Below are positions 16,848 to 26,775 of a DNA stretch of 64,000 nt, one piece after another. The DNA comes from Alcaligenes ammonioxydans. GTDB lineage: Bacteria; Pseudomonadota; Gammaproteobacteria; Burkholderiales; Burkholderiaceae_B. The stretch spans positions 682,001-746,000 of the forward strand of contig NZ_CP049362.1 of the NCBI RefSeq assembly GCF_019343455.1, in the 5' to 3' direction. The notes beneath the pieces were generated by a model. That model saw only the letters and a list, made by a program, of their open reading frames with translations, did not search any database and was not told the origin of the DNA. Numbering within the stretch: the stretch's first letter is position 1; each line of letters opens with the position of its first letter. A program made the position numbers and the translations under genes.

Positions 16848-19736
16848 ATGTCAGCAAAGCAGTGCATATCATCACCTCTGCCTGTTCCAGTGGATGCACA
16901 AAGACGAATCAGTTTGCGTGCTTTGCTGATTTGGGTGCTGCTGGTTTGGCTGTTATTGATTTCCGCGACGGTTACGGTCATTTACAAGCAGAATCAGGCA
17001 GATATCCGCTTGCAGGCCAGCAGTGGCCTTTTGCGACAACTGTCGGATATCAGTTATTCCGTGGCGCTGGCCGCGCCATCCAGCTCCACCCCGGCCCGTT
17101 TGCGTCAGCTCGACCAGCAGTTTCAGTCTGTCGTGCAGTTGCTTCGCGAGGGAGGCATGGTCGATGGTGTGGTTCTCGTGCCGCTGGACAAACCCTTGCT
17201 GGGACTGGTCTCGCAGTTGAGCAATGAGTGGCAGCGGCGGCTGATGCGCCTGGATTTTCCGGTCAGCTCGGAGCAGGTGCTTTTACCCGCTGCCAGTCTG
17301 AATGCCGAAGATTCCCTGTTCCGGCATAACACGCAGCAATTGCTGGACGCTTTTGACGTTCTGCGTGAACGTACTCGCTCCCAGCACCGCTGGACGGTGT
17401 TTTTCATGCTGGCGCTCGATGCGTTGGCGCTGTTTCTCTCTTACTTTATGTTGCGCGCCTGGGTGGCCACGCCCTTGAGGCAACTGCTCGCCCAGGGAAA
17501 GGCCTTTACCCAGGGGCATTACCGCACAAAAAGCATCAGTTCCGGTACGGATGAAACGCGCTATTTGTCGCAGATTCTGAATGACTGCGGGTTGCAGATT
17601 CAACAGCGGGATGCCCAGCTCTCCATTCAGCAGCGCAATTTATCGCAGCTCAACGCCATATGCCGCAGCGTAAGTCACAACCCTTTATTGGGTATTTACG
17701 TGAGCCGCGACGGCCGCTTTGATTTTGTTAATAAAAAGTTGGCGGAAACATTGGGATATAGTCGCGCGCAATTGCGTCAGGAGTTCACGGTGGATCAGAT
17801 TTTCCTGTCTCCACGATTTCCGTCCCTGACTCATACGGTGCCCGATTCGCGTTCAGGCGGCAGCAGTTTGCGTTATGAAACACGGGCATTGCGCCATGAT
17901 GGCAAATCCATTGATGTAGAGATCTGTGCCATCCCCATTCGGCTGAATGGCCGTACGGCCATGGTGGCGGTGGTGCAGGACATCACCACGCGGGTGCGTA
18001 ATGAGGTGACGGGCCGCTTGGCGGCGGTAGTCTATGAGAACACCTGCGAAGCCATTGTGGTTACCGACCGCTTTGGCCACGTGGTCGATGCCAATCCGGC
18101 CTTTAGCCGCATCACGGGCTATGAGCTCGATGAAGTTCGCGGACGCAGCTTGTCGCTCCTGAATTCCGGTCGTCAAGATCGCGAGTTCTATCGCAAGATG
18201 TGGCGCGAGATTTCAGAAACGGGGCGTTGGCAGGGGGACATCTGGAACCGTCGCAAGAACGGGGAGGATTTTGCCGAGCGTCTGACGATCAGTACTGCGT
18301 GGAACCCCGACGGCACGGTGTATCGTCACATCGGCCTGTTTACGGACATCACCAGCCATAAAAAGCGTGAGGCCCAGATGTGGCGGCAGGCGCATTACGA
18401 TCATTTGACAGGCTTGCCCAACCGGCAGATGTTCCAGGATCGTTTGCAACAGGCTCGCGAGCAATCCCGCCGTACTGGTTTGCCCTTCGCCCTGATCTTT
18501 ATGGACCTGGACTTCTTCAAGGATGTGAACGATTCCCTGGGGCATGAGAAAGGAGACGTGCTCTTGCAGGAAGTGGCCCAACGCCTGCAACGCTGTGTGC
18601 GGGTGACAGATACGGTAGCGCGAATTGGTGGCGACGAGTTCACTGTCATTTTGTCCGATATCAGTGATGCATCGATTGTGGAACGTACCTGTCGCTGTTT
18701 GCTGGACACGATTGAGGAGCCTTTCCAGCTGGGCAAGAACTCAGTGTCTGTCTCTGCCAGCGTGGGTATCACCTTGTTCCCCGAGGATGGGGACGATGCC
18801 GGTCAGCTTTTGAAAAATGCGGACATGGCCATGTATGCGGCCAAAGCGTGTGGTCGCAACCAATACTGCCGTTTTTTACCTGCCATGAGCGAAGCGGTGG
18901 AGGCTCGCCTTCGTTTCTCCCAGGATCTGCAAAAGGCCTTGAGCGAAAAGCAGTTTCAGCTCTATTACCAGCCTATTGTGGATATGCGTACGGGACAGGT
19001 CACCCGCGCTGAAGCCTTGATTCGTTGGGAGCATCCTCAGCTCGGTCTGGTGCCGCCTTCGGAGTTCATTCCTTTTTCCGAAGACTCCGGGCTGATTGTC
19101 TTGATCGGAGAATGGGTATTCGAGACGGCTGCCCAGGCGGCGGTCAGGCTGCGCCACGAGTTGGACCCCAGTTTCCGGGTCAGCCTGAACGTGTCACCCG
19201 CGCAGTTCAAGCTCAATGGTTCTTGTGCGCGGGAATGGGTGGAGTATCTGCAAACCCAGGGCATTCCGGGCGATGCGCTGGTGGTGGAAATTACGGAGCG
19301 TCTGTTGCTCGATGATCAGGGGCAGGCCTTGCAGCAGCTGCGCTCCTTGCGTGAATATGGCATGAGTGTGGCGCTGGATGATTTCGGCACAGGCTATTCC
19401 TCTCTGTCCCATTTGAAGCGCTTTTCCATCAATGTGCTCAAGATTGATCAGTGTTATATCCGTAATTTGGCGCTGAGCAGCGAGGATCTGGTCCTGACCC
19501 AGGCCATGATCGTCATGGCGCAAAAACTGGGTTTGCGCGTCGTGGCAGAAGGAGTGACCAGCCACGAGCAGCTGGACTTGCTCAACCACGCCGGCTGCGA
19601 TTACATGCAGGGCTATTTGTGCTCGACGCCGATCCCGGCAGACGAGTTTGTGGATTGGTGCAAGACCTGGAATCGGGACCATGCAGGGGGATTTGCCGCG
19701 GGTCTGTATCCCGTGGGTCCCCAGGCGTTGCAGTAA
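16848..19736 (+). CDS. Membrane PAS-PAS-GGDEF-EAL cyclic-di-GMP enzyme
   Basis: This 962-aa protein has two membrane helices (about residues 22-47 and 179-202) around a periplasmic sensor region. A linker, two PAS domains (about 270-385 and 390-505), a GGDEF domain (about 515-680) and an EAL domain (about 690-945) follow. The cyclase motif GGDEF is intact near residue 593, with an RVTD inhibitory site five residues before it. The phosphodiesterase motifs EALIRW, LNVSP, EITE, DDFGTGYSS, KID and AEGV are all present, so both activities are possible. It stands alone, followed by convergent lnt. The signal it senses is unknown. Confidence 0.95.
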   Translation: MSAKQCISSPLPVPVDAQRRISLRALLIWVLLVWLLLISATVTVIYKQNQADIRLQASSGLLRQLSDISYSVALAAPSSSTPARLRQLDQQFQSVVQLLREGGMVDGVVLVPLDKPLLGLVSQLSNEWQRRLMRLDFPVSSEQVLLPAASLNAEDSLFRHNTQQLLDAFDVLRERTRSQHRWTVFFMLALDALALFLSYFMLRAWVATPLRQLLAQGKAFTQGHYRTKSISSGTDETRYLSQILNDCGLQIQQRDAQLSIQQRNLSQLNAICRSVSHNPLLGIYVSRDGRFDFVNKKLAETLGYSRAQLRQEFTVDQIFLSPRFPSLTHTVPDSRSGGSSLRYETRALRHDGKSIDVEICAIPIRLNGRTAMVAVVQDITTRVRNEVTGRLAAVVYENTCEAIVVTDRFGHVVDANPAFSRITGYELDEVRGRSLSLLNSGRQDREFYRKMWREISETGRWQGDIWNRRKNGEDFAERLTISTAWNPDGTVYRHIGLFTDITSHKKREAQMWRQAHYDHLTGLPNRQMFQDRLQQAREQSRRTGLPFALIFMDLDFFKDVNDSLGHEKGDVLLQEVAQRLQRCVRVTDTVARIGGDEFTVILSDISDASIVERTCRCLLDTIEEPFQLGKNSVSVSASVGITLFPEDGDDAGQLLKNADMAMYAAKACGRNQYCRFLPAMSEAVEARLRFSQDLQKALSEKQFQLYYQPIVDMRTGQVTRAEALIRWEHPQLGLVPPSEFIPFSEDSGLIVLIGEWVFETAAQAAVRLRHELDPSFRVSLNVSPAQFKLNGSCAREWVEYLQTQGIPGDALVVEITERLLLDDQGQALQQLRSLREYGMSVALDDFGTGYSSLSHLKRFSINVLKIDQCYIRNLALSSEDLVLTQAMIVMAQKLGLRVVAEGVTSHEQLDLLNHAGCDYMQGYLCSTPIPADEFVDWCKTWNRDHAGGFAAGLYPVGPQALQ

Positions 19737-19794
19737 GAAGGTCTGTTCAGGCGACGCGGTCGCTGGACATGTCGGCGTGCCGCACCCCCGGTGC

Positions 19795-21414
19795 TCAGGA
19801 TGAGCGGCGAGCGCGCCAGGCAAACATAATCAGCAAGAGGCTGGCCCAGATCAGAAAGGGCAGGTTGCCGTATTTTACGTAGGGTGTCAGGCCAGTGGTG
19901 CCCTGTACTTCCACATCCAGTACGCCCGGTGTCAAGGGCGGCAGCACGGCGCGAATCCGTCCATACGGATCAATGGCAGCCGTCATGCCGGTGTTGGTCG
20001 CGCGCAGCATGGGACGTCCTGTTTCCAAGGCTCGCATGCGCGAGATCTGCAAATGCTGGCTCAAGGCCCAGGAGTTCCCGAACCAGCCCAGATTGCTGAT
20101 ATTTAGCAGCACGCTCGCCCCCTGCTGACCAGGGCGGCCCTGGACGGCCTGGATGATCTCTTCACCAAAAACGTCTTCATAGCAGATATTGGCCGCGACA
20201 CGACCTTCTGGCAGCTGGAAAGGAGCTTGTGGCAGGGCGCCCCGGTGAAAGTCACCCAAGGGGATATTCATCATGTCCACGAACCACCGAAAGCCGGCGG
20301 GGATGAATTCGCCAAAGGGCACGAGATGGTGTTTGTCGTAGTAGGCAGCAGTGCTGTTGATGATGTCCTGAGGCTGGGTTTGGGGGGTGATCAGCAAGGC
20401 ACTGTTGGTATAGCTGAGTTTGCCATCGACCGTACCGCGATCCATGGGTACGCCCAGCACCAGATTGGCTTGATGACGTTGGGCCAGTTCTGTCCAGCGC
20501 AACCAGAAGCTGGTTTCCAGACGGTTCTGCAAAACCGGGATGACGGTCTCGGGCAGGACAATCAGACGCGGCGCGTCCTCGGGGGATTTGGCGTCCAGAT
20601 TGGCCAAGTCGTAATAGCGTTCTATGCCCTCGCCCATCGCGGGGCCAAACTTGGCGCTCTGGTCGACATTGCCTTGCACCAGCCGGGCGATGAACGGATC
20701 ACCCTGAGGTTTAACCCAGGCGATATGCGGCAAACTGATGCCGATCAGGCCGAAAACCATGGCGATGCCAATACCAATGGCACTAGAAGGGCTCTGGTTT
20801 TTGTCTTTGGAGGCGGCAAACTGGGCGATGACCGCGGCACTGAAGGCGGACAGCCAGGCCAGACCATAGACGCCGACAAGTGGAGCCCAGCCGGTAAACA
20901 TGCCTTCCGCATGGGCGTAGCCGATGTTCAGCCAGGGGAAGCCGGTCAGTAGCGTGCCCCGCAGCCATTCGCTCAGCGCCCAGCAGCTTGCAAACCCCGC
21001 GGACAATAGCAGTCGTGGTAGCCAGGCATCACTATTGTGTTTGGGACGCAGCTTTTGCCACACGGCCGCAGCCAGGGCGGGGAAAAGGGCCAGTGCAGCT
21101 GCCAGCAGCAAGACCCCCAGGGCCGCCAGCCAGGATGGCATCCCGCCATACTGGTGCATGCTGATGTAGAGCCAATACACGCCGACGGCAAAGTTGCCCA
21201 GACCAAACCAATAGCTGCGTCCGAAAGCTTGTCGTAACGACTGCGCTGCCATGATCTGCGAACAGGCTATGGCTAGCAGGGTGATCTGATAAAACGGCAG
21301 AATCCAGGAGGGCAGCGGGCCTATCGAAAAGGACAGGGCATGCAAGCCCCCCAGAGCCAGCATTAACGCGACGCGCAGCGCCTGGGGGACAGGTTTGGAA
21401 TCAGGATTGTTCAA
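19795..21414 (-). CDS. lnt: Apolipoprotein N-acyltransferase
   Basis: This inner-membrane enzyme adds the third acyl chain to lipoproteins. It has an N-terminal block of about seven membrane helices, then a nitrilase-like domain. The catalytic triad is E289 (LPETVIP), K361 (YDKHHLVPFGEF) and C411 (NICYEDVFGEE), and one C-terminal helix follows. No ATG fits the N-terminus. The TTG at 21414 gives 539 aa and the usual short lead before helix 1, and it overlaps the corC stop by 14 bp. An ATG at 21363 would begin inside the first helix. The start is therefore a choice, not a certainty. Confidence 0.92.
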   Translation of the reverse strand: MNNPDSKPVPQALRVALMLALGGLHALSFSIGPLPSWILPFYQITLLAIACSQIMAAQSLRQAFGRSYWFGLGNFAVGVYWLYISMHQYGGMPSWLAALGVLLLAAALALFPALAAAVWQKLRPKHNSDAWLPRLLLSAGFASCWALSEWLRGTLLTGFPWLNIGYAHAEGMFTGWAPLVGVYGLAWLSAFSAAVIAQFAASKDKNQSPSSAIGIGIAMVFGLIGISLPHIAWVKPQGDPFIARLVQGNVDQSAKFGPAMGEGIERYYDLANLDAKSPEDAPRLIVLPETVIPVLQNRLETSFWLRWTELAQRHQANLVLGVPMDRGTVDGKLSYTNSALLITPQTQPQDIINSTAAYYDKHHLVPFGEFIPAGFRWFVDMMNIPLGDFHRGALPQAPFQLPEGRVAANICYEDVFGEEIIQAVQGRPGQQGASVLLNISNLGWFGNSWALSQHLQISRMRALETGRPMLRATNTGMTAAIDPYGRIRAVLPPLTPGVLDVEVQGTTGLTPYVKYGNLPFLIWASLLLIMFAWRARRSS

Positions 21415-22282
21415 GATGGGGCTCGGCGGGTGTGGCTCGCTGAACGTGCAGCCAAAGGGCTCGTTTCGCATCGGCACGCACGACGGTGATGCTGATGCCG
21501 TCAAGCTGGGCGACATCGCCCCGGCGAGGGATGTGCCCCAGTTCGGATGCCAGCCAGCCACCCACGGTATCAAAGTCGTCGTTGGGCAGATTGGTATGGA
21601 ACGCTTCGTTGAAATCGGGGATTTCGGTCAGGGCCATGACCCGCCAACTGTCAGGGCCTGCCTGGAAAATGGTCTGTTCGGCGTCTTCATCGTATTCGTC
21701 CTCGATGTCGCCGACAATTTGTTCCAGCACGTCTTCCATCGTGACCAGCCCGGCGGTGCCGCCATGTTCGTCAATGACGACGGCCAGGTGATTGCGGCTG
21801 CCACGGAACTCATGCAGCAGCACATTCAGGCGTTTGGTTTCAGGAATGAACACGGCAGGGCGGATCAGCGGCCGCAGATCCAGTGTGGGGTTGGCAATGG
21901 ACAGCAGCAAGTCTTTAGCCAGCAATATACCGATGATGTTGTCGCGTTCCGTCTCATAGATGGGGAAGCGGCTGTGGCCCGTTTCAATAATGATGGGCAG
22001 CATCTCGGTCAAGGGCTTGGCGATGTCCAGCATATCGATCTTGGAGCGCGGCACCATGATATCGGCCACCGTCTTGTTGGCCATATCCAGCGTTCCAGCG
22101 ATCATGGAGAGCGATTCGTCGTCGATGACTTTGCGAGCGTGGGCCGCAACCAGGACAGACTTAAGGTCTTCTCGGTCTTCGGGCTCGTGACGCCGATTGA
22201 AAAAAGCACTTAAGCGAGAGATAGGATTGTTTGAGCTGGCCTTGGAAGGGCGGGGCTCAGGGTCGGTAGCAGAGTCTGACAT
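21401..22282 (-). CDS. corC: CorC/YbeX-type CBS-domain protein
   Basis: This is a 293-aa cytoplasmic protein with a CBS pair starting near residue 75 (VADIMVPRSKIDMLDI) and a C-terminal CorC_HlyC domain (DDFDTVGGWLASELGHIPRRGD). The family is linked to magnesium and cobalt efflux and, as YbeX, to ribosome metabolism. Its neighbours ybeY, phoH and miaB support the YbeX reading. It overlaps lnt downstream and is separated from ybeY by about 150 bp with a possible promoter. Confidence 0.93.
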   Translation of the reverse strand: MSDSATDPEPRPSKASSNNPISRLSAFFNRRHEPEDREDLKSVLVAAHARKVIDDESLSMIAGTLDMANKTVADIMVPRSKIDMLDIAKPLTEMLPIIIETGHSRFPIYETERDNIIGILLAKDLLLSIANPTLDLRPLIRPAVFIPETKRLNVLLHEFRGSRNHLAVVIDEHGGTAGLVTMEDVLEQIVGDIEDEYDEDAEQTIFQAGPDSWRVMALTEIPDFNEAFHTNLPNDDFDTVGGWLASELGHIPRRGDVAQLDGISITVVRADAKRALWLHVQRATPAEPHLEQS

Positions 22283-22306
22283 TGTCCGAAGGACGAGTTA
22301 AGGAAA

Positions 22307-22335
22307 AATTAAGCATAACCGAAAAACGATGACAA
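22307..22335 (-). promoter_or_regulatory. Possible promoter of corC-lnt
   Basis: On the minus strand TTGTCA (22330-22335) and TTAATT (22307-22312) are 17 bp apart in the 148-bp gap upstream of corC. The -10 match is weak. Confidence 0.35.
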
Positions 22336-22429
22336 GGTATGGACCTGTCATCATTCGCAAGGCGTGAAGCACGGCGCGTATTGATGCGGTTTTGTCATCG
22401 GCGGCCACACGAAGCCGGCACAGCGCGCG

Positions 22430-22906
22430 CTAGCGTTCCTGATAGGGATCAGGAATACGAAAGCTGGCCAGCACGGCTGTTTCCAGTGCTTCCATGTCCT
22501 GGGCCTCGTCTTCTTCGAGGTGGTCATAACCCAGCGAATGCAGGCAGCCGTGCACAACCAGATGAGCAGCATGATGCAAAAAGGGTTTGTCTTGTTCCTG
22601 GGCTTCACGTTCCAGAACGGGCAGACACAACACAATGTCGCCATGGACCACGCCGTCTTCGTCCTGACCATATTCAAAGGTCAGCACATTGGTCGCGTAG
22701 TCGCGATCTCGGTAGCTCAGGTTCAGGCTTTGGCCTTCCTGGGCTCCCACAATGCGCAAGGTGGCAGACAGACCCGTAAAGCGATCCTCGGGGTGGATGC
22801 GTTCGACCGCCATCTCAAGGGTGCGCTGCATCCAGCGGCGGATACGGGAGCGGCTCAGTTCGGGACATTCAACAGCGTACTGGACGCTCAAGGACAGATC
22901 AGGCAT
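22430..22906 (-). CDS. ybeY: Endoribonuclease YbeY (16S rRNA maturation)
   Basis: This 158-aa metalloprotein takes part in 16S rRNA 3'-end processing and ribosome quality control. The zinc-binding motif HLVVHGCLHSLGYDH gives three histidines. The frame is open further upstream inside phoH, but the ATG at 22906 overlaps the phoH stop by 8 bp and starts at the usual YbeY N-terminus. Confidence 0.95.
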   Translation of the reverse strand: MPDLSLSVQYAVECPELSRSRIRRWMQRTLEMAVERIHPEDRFTGLSATLRIVGAQEGQSLNLSYRDRDYATNVLTFEYGQDEDGVVHGDIVLCLPVLEREAQEQDKPFLHHAAHLVVHGCLHSLGYDHLEEDEAQDMEALETAVLASFRIPDPYQER

Positions 22907-23894
22907 CACCGGCTCGTTCGTATGCGTCCACAATTCGCGCAACCAGGGGGTGGCGCACCACATCACGGCTGCTAAAGCGCGAGCAGGAAATACCTTGCAC
23001 GTTTTCCAGCACCGTGACGGCATGGGTCAAACCACTGCGCTGGCCTTTGGGCAAGTCCACCTGGGTGGGGTCACCAGTAATAACGGCCTTGCTGCCAAAA
23101 CCGATACGGGTCAGGAACATTTTCATCTGTTCCGGCGTGGTGTTCTGGGCTTCGTCCAGAATCACAAAAGCATGGTTCAGCGTGCGGCCGCGCATGTAGG
23201 CCAGCGGTGCGATCTCGATGGTCTGCTTCTCAAACAGGCGCTGCACTTTTTCCACGCCCATCAAGTCGTACAGGGCGTCGTACAGGGGGCGCAGATACGG
23301 GTCCACCTTTTGGGCCAGATCGCCGGGCAAAAACCCCAGCCGCTCACCGGCTTCCACTGCCGGCCGGGTCAGAATCAGACGATGGACGGATTCGCGCTCC
23401 AGTGCATCAATGGCGCAGGCCACGGCCAGCCAGGTTTTGCCGGTACCGGCCGGGCCGATGCCAAAGTTGATGTCGTGGTTCAGAATGTTGCGCAGGTACT
23501 CGCGCTGACCAGGGGTACGTGGCCGCAGGTCGCGTTTGGCCGTGCGCAGGGAAATGTCGTCCTGACCCACAGGAGGCAGCTCGGGCAAAGCCTCTGGCGC
23601 AGGTTCCTTTTCGTGGCTGCGGCTGGCGCCCAGCTCGACCAGACCCAGTTGGATATCGTCGATATTGAGCGCCCGATGCACTGCGCGCGAATGAAACCAA
23701 TCAATGGCCTTGGCGGCCTGTTCCGCACGCGCGCCTTCAATCGAAACATGGCTGCCACGCCGACGCAGCGTGACGTCGTAGGCAATAGCAATCTGCTTGA
23801 TGTTCTCGTCCAAGGGGCCACACAGATTGGCCAGATGGGTGTTGTCCCCATCCAGACGCACAGCAGTGGGCAGGCGGCGGCGTTGACTAGTCAT
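22899..23894 (-). CDS. ybeZ: PhoH-like ATPase (YbeZ)
   Basis: This 331-aa protein has an N-terminal KH-like/extension region and a PhoH ATPase domain with Walker A GPAGTGKTWLA and Walker B VILDEAQN. It works with YbeY in RNA metabolism. It lies 3 bp after miaB and overlaps ybeY, so the three genes form one coupled unit. Confidence 0.95.
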   Translation of the reverse strand: MTSQRRRLPTAVRLDGDNTHLANLCGPLDENIKQIAIAYDVTLRRRGSHVSIEGARAEQAAKAIDWFHSRAVHRALNIDDIQLGLVELGASRSHEKEPAPEALPELPPVGQDDISLRTAKRDLRPRTPGQREYLRNILNHDINFGIGPAGTGKTWLAVACAIDALERESVHRLILTRPAVEAGERLGFLPGDLAQKVDPYLRPLYDALYDLMGVEKVQRLFEKQTIEIAPLAYMRGRTLNHAFVILDEAQNTTPEQMKMFLTRIGFGSKAVITGDPTQVDLPKGQRSGLTHAVTVLENVQGISCSRFSSRDVVRHPLVARIVDAYERAGDA

Positions 23895-23897
23895 AGA

Positions 23898-25298
23898 TCA
23901 GGCTCCTGCAACCCGGTCATGGGTCACGATTTCTCCGCGCAATGTGTTGGTCAGTACCTGGGTGACATGCACATCCACGATTTGTCCGATCAGGCGAGGA
24001 TCACCCGGGAAGTTGATGATGCGGTTGTTTTCGGTACGGCCTTTCAGTTCCGAATCGTCTTTGCGTGAGGTGCCTTCGACCAGAATGCGCTGCACGCTGC
24101 CGACCATGGCCTGGCTGATGGCCTGGGCCTGTTCGTTCACCAGTGCTTGCAGGCGGTGCAAACGGTCCAGTTTTTCTTCTTTGCTGGTGTTGTCTTCCAG
24201 GTCGGCGGCAGGCGTGCCAGGGCGACGGGAGTAGACAAACGAGAAGGACTGGTCGAAATTCACATCGCGAATCAGTTTCAGGGTTTTCTGGAAATCCTCT
24301 TCTGTCTCGCCGGGAAAGCCGACGATGAAGTCCGAGGAAAGGACGATATCCGGTCGGGCTTCGCGCAAGCGGCGCACGATGGATTTGAACTCCAGCGCAG
24401 TGTAGCCGCGTTTCATGGCAGCCAGAATACGGTCGCTACCTGCTTGCACCGGCAGGTGCAGGAAGGGCACGAGCTTGGGCAGATTGCCATGGGCTGCGAT
24501 CAGGCGCGAGGTCATTTCCTTGGGGTGAGAGGTGGTGTAGCGAATGCGCTCGATACCGGGAATCTCGTGTACGTATTCCAGCAGCATGGCGAAGTCGGCA
24601 ATTTCGCCCGCCACGTCGGTAGGGCCACGGTAGGCGTTCACGTTCTGGCCCAGCAGCGTCACTTCACGCACACCCTGGTCGGCCAGGTCAGCCACTTCCA
24701 TCAGCACGTCGTCAAAGGGACGGGAGACTTCGGGGCCGCGGGTGTAGGGCACCACACAGAAGCTGCAGTACTTGCTGCAGCCTTCCATGATGGACACAAA
24801 GGCCGAATAGCCTTCCACGCGTGCGGGGGGCAGGGCGTCGAATTTTTCGATTTCCGGAAAGCTGATGTCCACCTGCGAGCGGCCGCTGTTGCGCCGCTTG
24901 ACGATCAGCTCGGGCAGGCGGTGGAGTGTCTGGGGGCCAAACACCACATCCACGTAAGGCGCGCGACGAATAATCGTGTCACCTTCCTGGCTGGCCACAC
25001 AGCCACCCACGCCAATGACCAGATCGGGATTCAGCGCCTTCAAGTGCTGGACCCGGCCCAGGTCCGAGAACACCTTTTCCTGCGCCTTCTCGCGTACCGA
25101 ACAGGTATTGAACAGGATGATGTCGGCTTCTTCGGGATTGGTGGTCAACTCCACGGGGCGATCCTGATTCAGGATATCAGCCATTTTTTCGGAGTCGTAC
25201 TCGTTCATCTGGCAGCCAAAGGTGCGAATGAAGAGTTTGCGGGCAGGTTTGGCGGCAGCGTCCGCCGTGTCGGGGCTAGGGTGTGTGGTGTCAGTCAT
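23898..25298 (-). CDS. miaB: tRNA-2-methylthio-N6-dimethylallyladenosine synthase
   Basis: This 466-aa methylthiotransferase modifies A37 of tRNAs. An N-terminal domain carries three cluster cysteines ([27 protein letters not shown]), followed by a radical-SAM motif CSKYCSFC and a C-terminal TRAM domain. The N-terminus has an about 20-residue polar extension before the first motif. It heads the miaB-phoH-ybeY unit. Confidence 0.96.
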   Translation of the reverse strand: MTDTTHPSPDTADAAAKPARKLFIRTFGCQMNEYDSEKMADILNQDRPVELTTNPEEADIILFNTCSVREKAQEKVFSDLGRVQHLKALNPDLVIGVGGCVASQEGDTIIRRAPYVDVVFGPQTLHRLPELIVKRRNSGRSQVDISFPEIEKFDALPPARVEGYSAFVSIMEGCSKYCSFCVVPYTRGPEVSRPFDDVLMEVADLADQGVREVTLLGQNVNAYRGPTDVAGEIADFAMLLEYVHEIPGIERIRYTTSHPKEMTSRLIAAHGNLPKLVPFLHLPVQAGSDRILAAMKRGYTALEFKSIVRRLREARPDIVLSSDFIVGFPGETEEDFQKTLKLIRDVNFDQSFSFVYSRRPGTPAADLEDNTSKEEKLDRLHRLQALVNEQAQAISQAMVGSVQRILVEGTSRKDDSELKGRTENNRIINFPGDPRLIGQIVDVHVTQVLTNTLRGEIVTHDRVAGA

Positions 25299-25515
25299 AA
25301 GAGAAGCCGTGACGGGTGTATATCCCGCGGGCCATTGAGAATGAAGAATCGAGCATTATAACGCCCCGTCTTACAGGGGGCACAAACAAGGGACTGTTCT
25401 TGTTCAACTTGTTGCGGGCAGGCCGCCCCTCAGAGGTGCGTTTATGGGAAGCCGCCACAGGGGTGAACTGGCCGTATCTGACGCGTTCAACTCGGCCCTC
25501 TTGCAAAGGGTTTTC

Positions 25516-25545
25516 TATGAATATATGATTCATATGTGTTTCATA
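25516..25545. promoter_or_regulatory. Candidate operator of the parD-like/map operon
   Basis: TATGAAT (25516-25522) and ATTCATA (25528-25534) form a perfect inverted repeat around a 5-bp centre. A further half-site TTCATA lies at 25540-25545. The cluster sits directly upstream of a ribbon-helix-helix-like gene and would suit autoregulation. Confidence 0.5.
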
Positions 25546-25558
25546 TAGAGGTTGGGTG

Positions 25559-25780
25559 ATGGGTATTGTCAATATTGATGATGAGTTACACGATCAGTTG
25601 CGCAAGGCGAGCACCGTTTCGTGTCGCTCCATTAACGCGCAGGCTGCCTTCTGGATACGTATGGGTTTGCTGTGCGAATTGAATCCCACTTTGAGCTTTA
25701 ACGACATCGTTGCCCGAGAGATGAGGGCGGTCGGTTTGGGTGAGCCTGCGGTGCCCCTGGAACAAACGGAGCCCGCATGA
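25559..25780 (+). CDS. ParD-like (ribbon-helix-helix type) small protein
   Basis: This is a 73-aa protein. Its N-terminal half (MGIVNIDDELHDQLRKASTVSCRSINAQAAFWIRMG, written here in parts) reads as a beta strand followed by two helices. That fits the ParD-like antitoxin family, whose members carry a ribbon-helix-helix DNA-binding fold. GTG at 25556 is possible, but ATG at 25559 is 7 bases after GAGG. No ParE-type toxin follows. Instead the stop codon overlaps the start of a methionine aminopeptidase gene (ATGA). A repeated half-site lies just upstream. Confidence 0.7.
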   Translation: MGIVNIDDELHDQLRKASTVSCRSINAQAAFWIRMGLLCELNPTLSFNDIVAREMRAVGLGEPAVPLEQTEPA

Positions 25781-26544
25781 TCAAGACGGCAGGCGAAATT
25801 GCCTTGATGGCCGAGTCGGGTCGTTTGCTGGCGCAAGTGTTCACGCGTCTGGATCAGTTGGATCTGATTGGCATGAACACCATGCAGGTCAATGATCTGG
25901 TCGAGAGCTACATCGTCCAGGACCTGCAAGCCCGGCCCGCCAGCAAAGGGCAGTACGGTTATGCCTATGTTCTGAACTCATCGCCCAATCAAGTCGTGTG
26001 TCACGGTATGCCGTCCACGGCGGATGTGTTGAAAGAGGGAGATATCGTGAACTTCGATATCACCCTGGAGAAGAATGGCTTTATCGCGGATTCCAGCAAA
26101 ACCTACACGGTGGGGCAGGTTACGTCTGCTGCGCAAAAACTGGTCGATGCCTGCTATATGGCGATGTGGAAAGGCATACAAGCCGTGCGTCCGGGCGCGA
26201 CTTTGGGTGATGTGGGATTTGCCATCTCGCAATACGCACGCACGAACGGCTACTCCGTTGTGCGCGATTACTGTGGGCACGGCATCGGGCGAGAAATGCA
26301 TGAAGCCCCCGAGGTCCTGCACTGGGGTACGCCGCGCACAGGCTTGCGATTGAAGGAGGGCATGGTGTTCACCATTGAACCTATGCTCAATCAAGGCGGT
26401 CATGCGGTGCAAACCGGGAAAGATGGCTGGACCGTACGTACCTGTGATGGCTTGCTGTCGGCACAGTTTGAGCACACGGTGGCTGTGACAGAAAGTGGTG
26501 TGCGTGTATTGACGCTGCGGCCGGATGAAACCATCCCGCATTAA
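25777..26544 (+). CDS. map: Type I methionine aminopeptidase
   Basis: This 255-aa enzyme removes the N-terminal methionine from new proteins. All five metal ligands are present (D94, D105, H168, E201, E232), as is the catalytic H76 in CHGMPS. In Burkholderiales the main map gene normally sits near rpsB. This copy is coupled instead to a ParD-like gene, so it may be a second isoform. Its ligands predict an active enzyme. It ends about 230 bp before a large inverted repeat. Confidence 0.93.
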   Translation: MIKTAGEIALMAESGRLLAQVFTRLDQLDLIGMNTMQVNDLVESYIVQDLQARPASKGQYGYAYVLNSSPNQVVCHGMPSTADVLKEGDIVNFDITLEKNGFIADSSKTYTVGQVTSAAQKLVDACYMAMWKGIQAVRPGATLGDVGFAISQYARTNGYSVVRDYCGHGIGREMHEAPEVLHWGTPRTGLRLKEGMVFTIEPMLNQGGHAVQTGKDGWTVRTCDGLLSAQFEHTVAVTESGVRVLTLRPDETIPH

Positions 26545-26775
26545 TTAAGTAGACTGCGCTTATTTCGTTCCCTCGACTGTCGGCTTGTAGTGTCTTACCC
26601 GATCCTTGCAGCGTGTGCGCTGAGAATGGCGGCGACAAGCTCTATCAGCCTTATGGAAATGAGATTCGCTCTAGACAGCGCTGGAGCCGCTACAGCAGTA
26701 AGGTTCTGCCATATTGCCATCGCAGTATTGCTCGCTGTATAGCTGTCGTGCCGAGGTCTCTCTTTAGATCAATAT
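26545..26775. other. Intergenic region after map
   Basis: This is 230 bp without a convincing gene, promoter or terminator. The inverted-repeat element begins at its right end. Confidence 0.5.
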
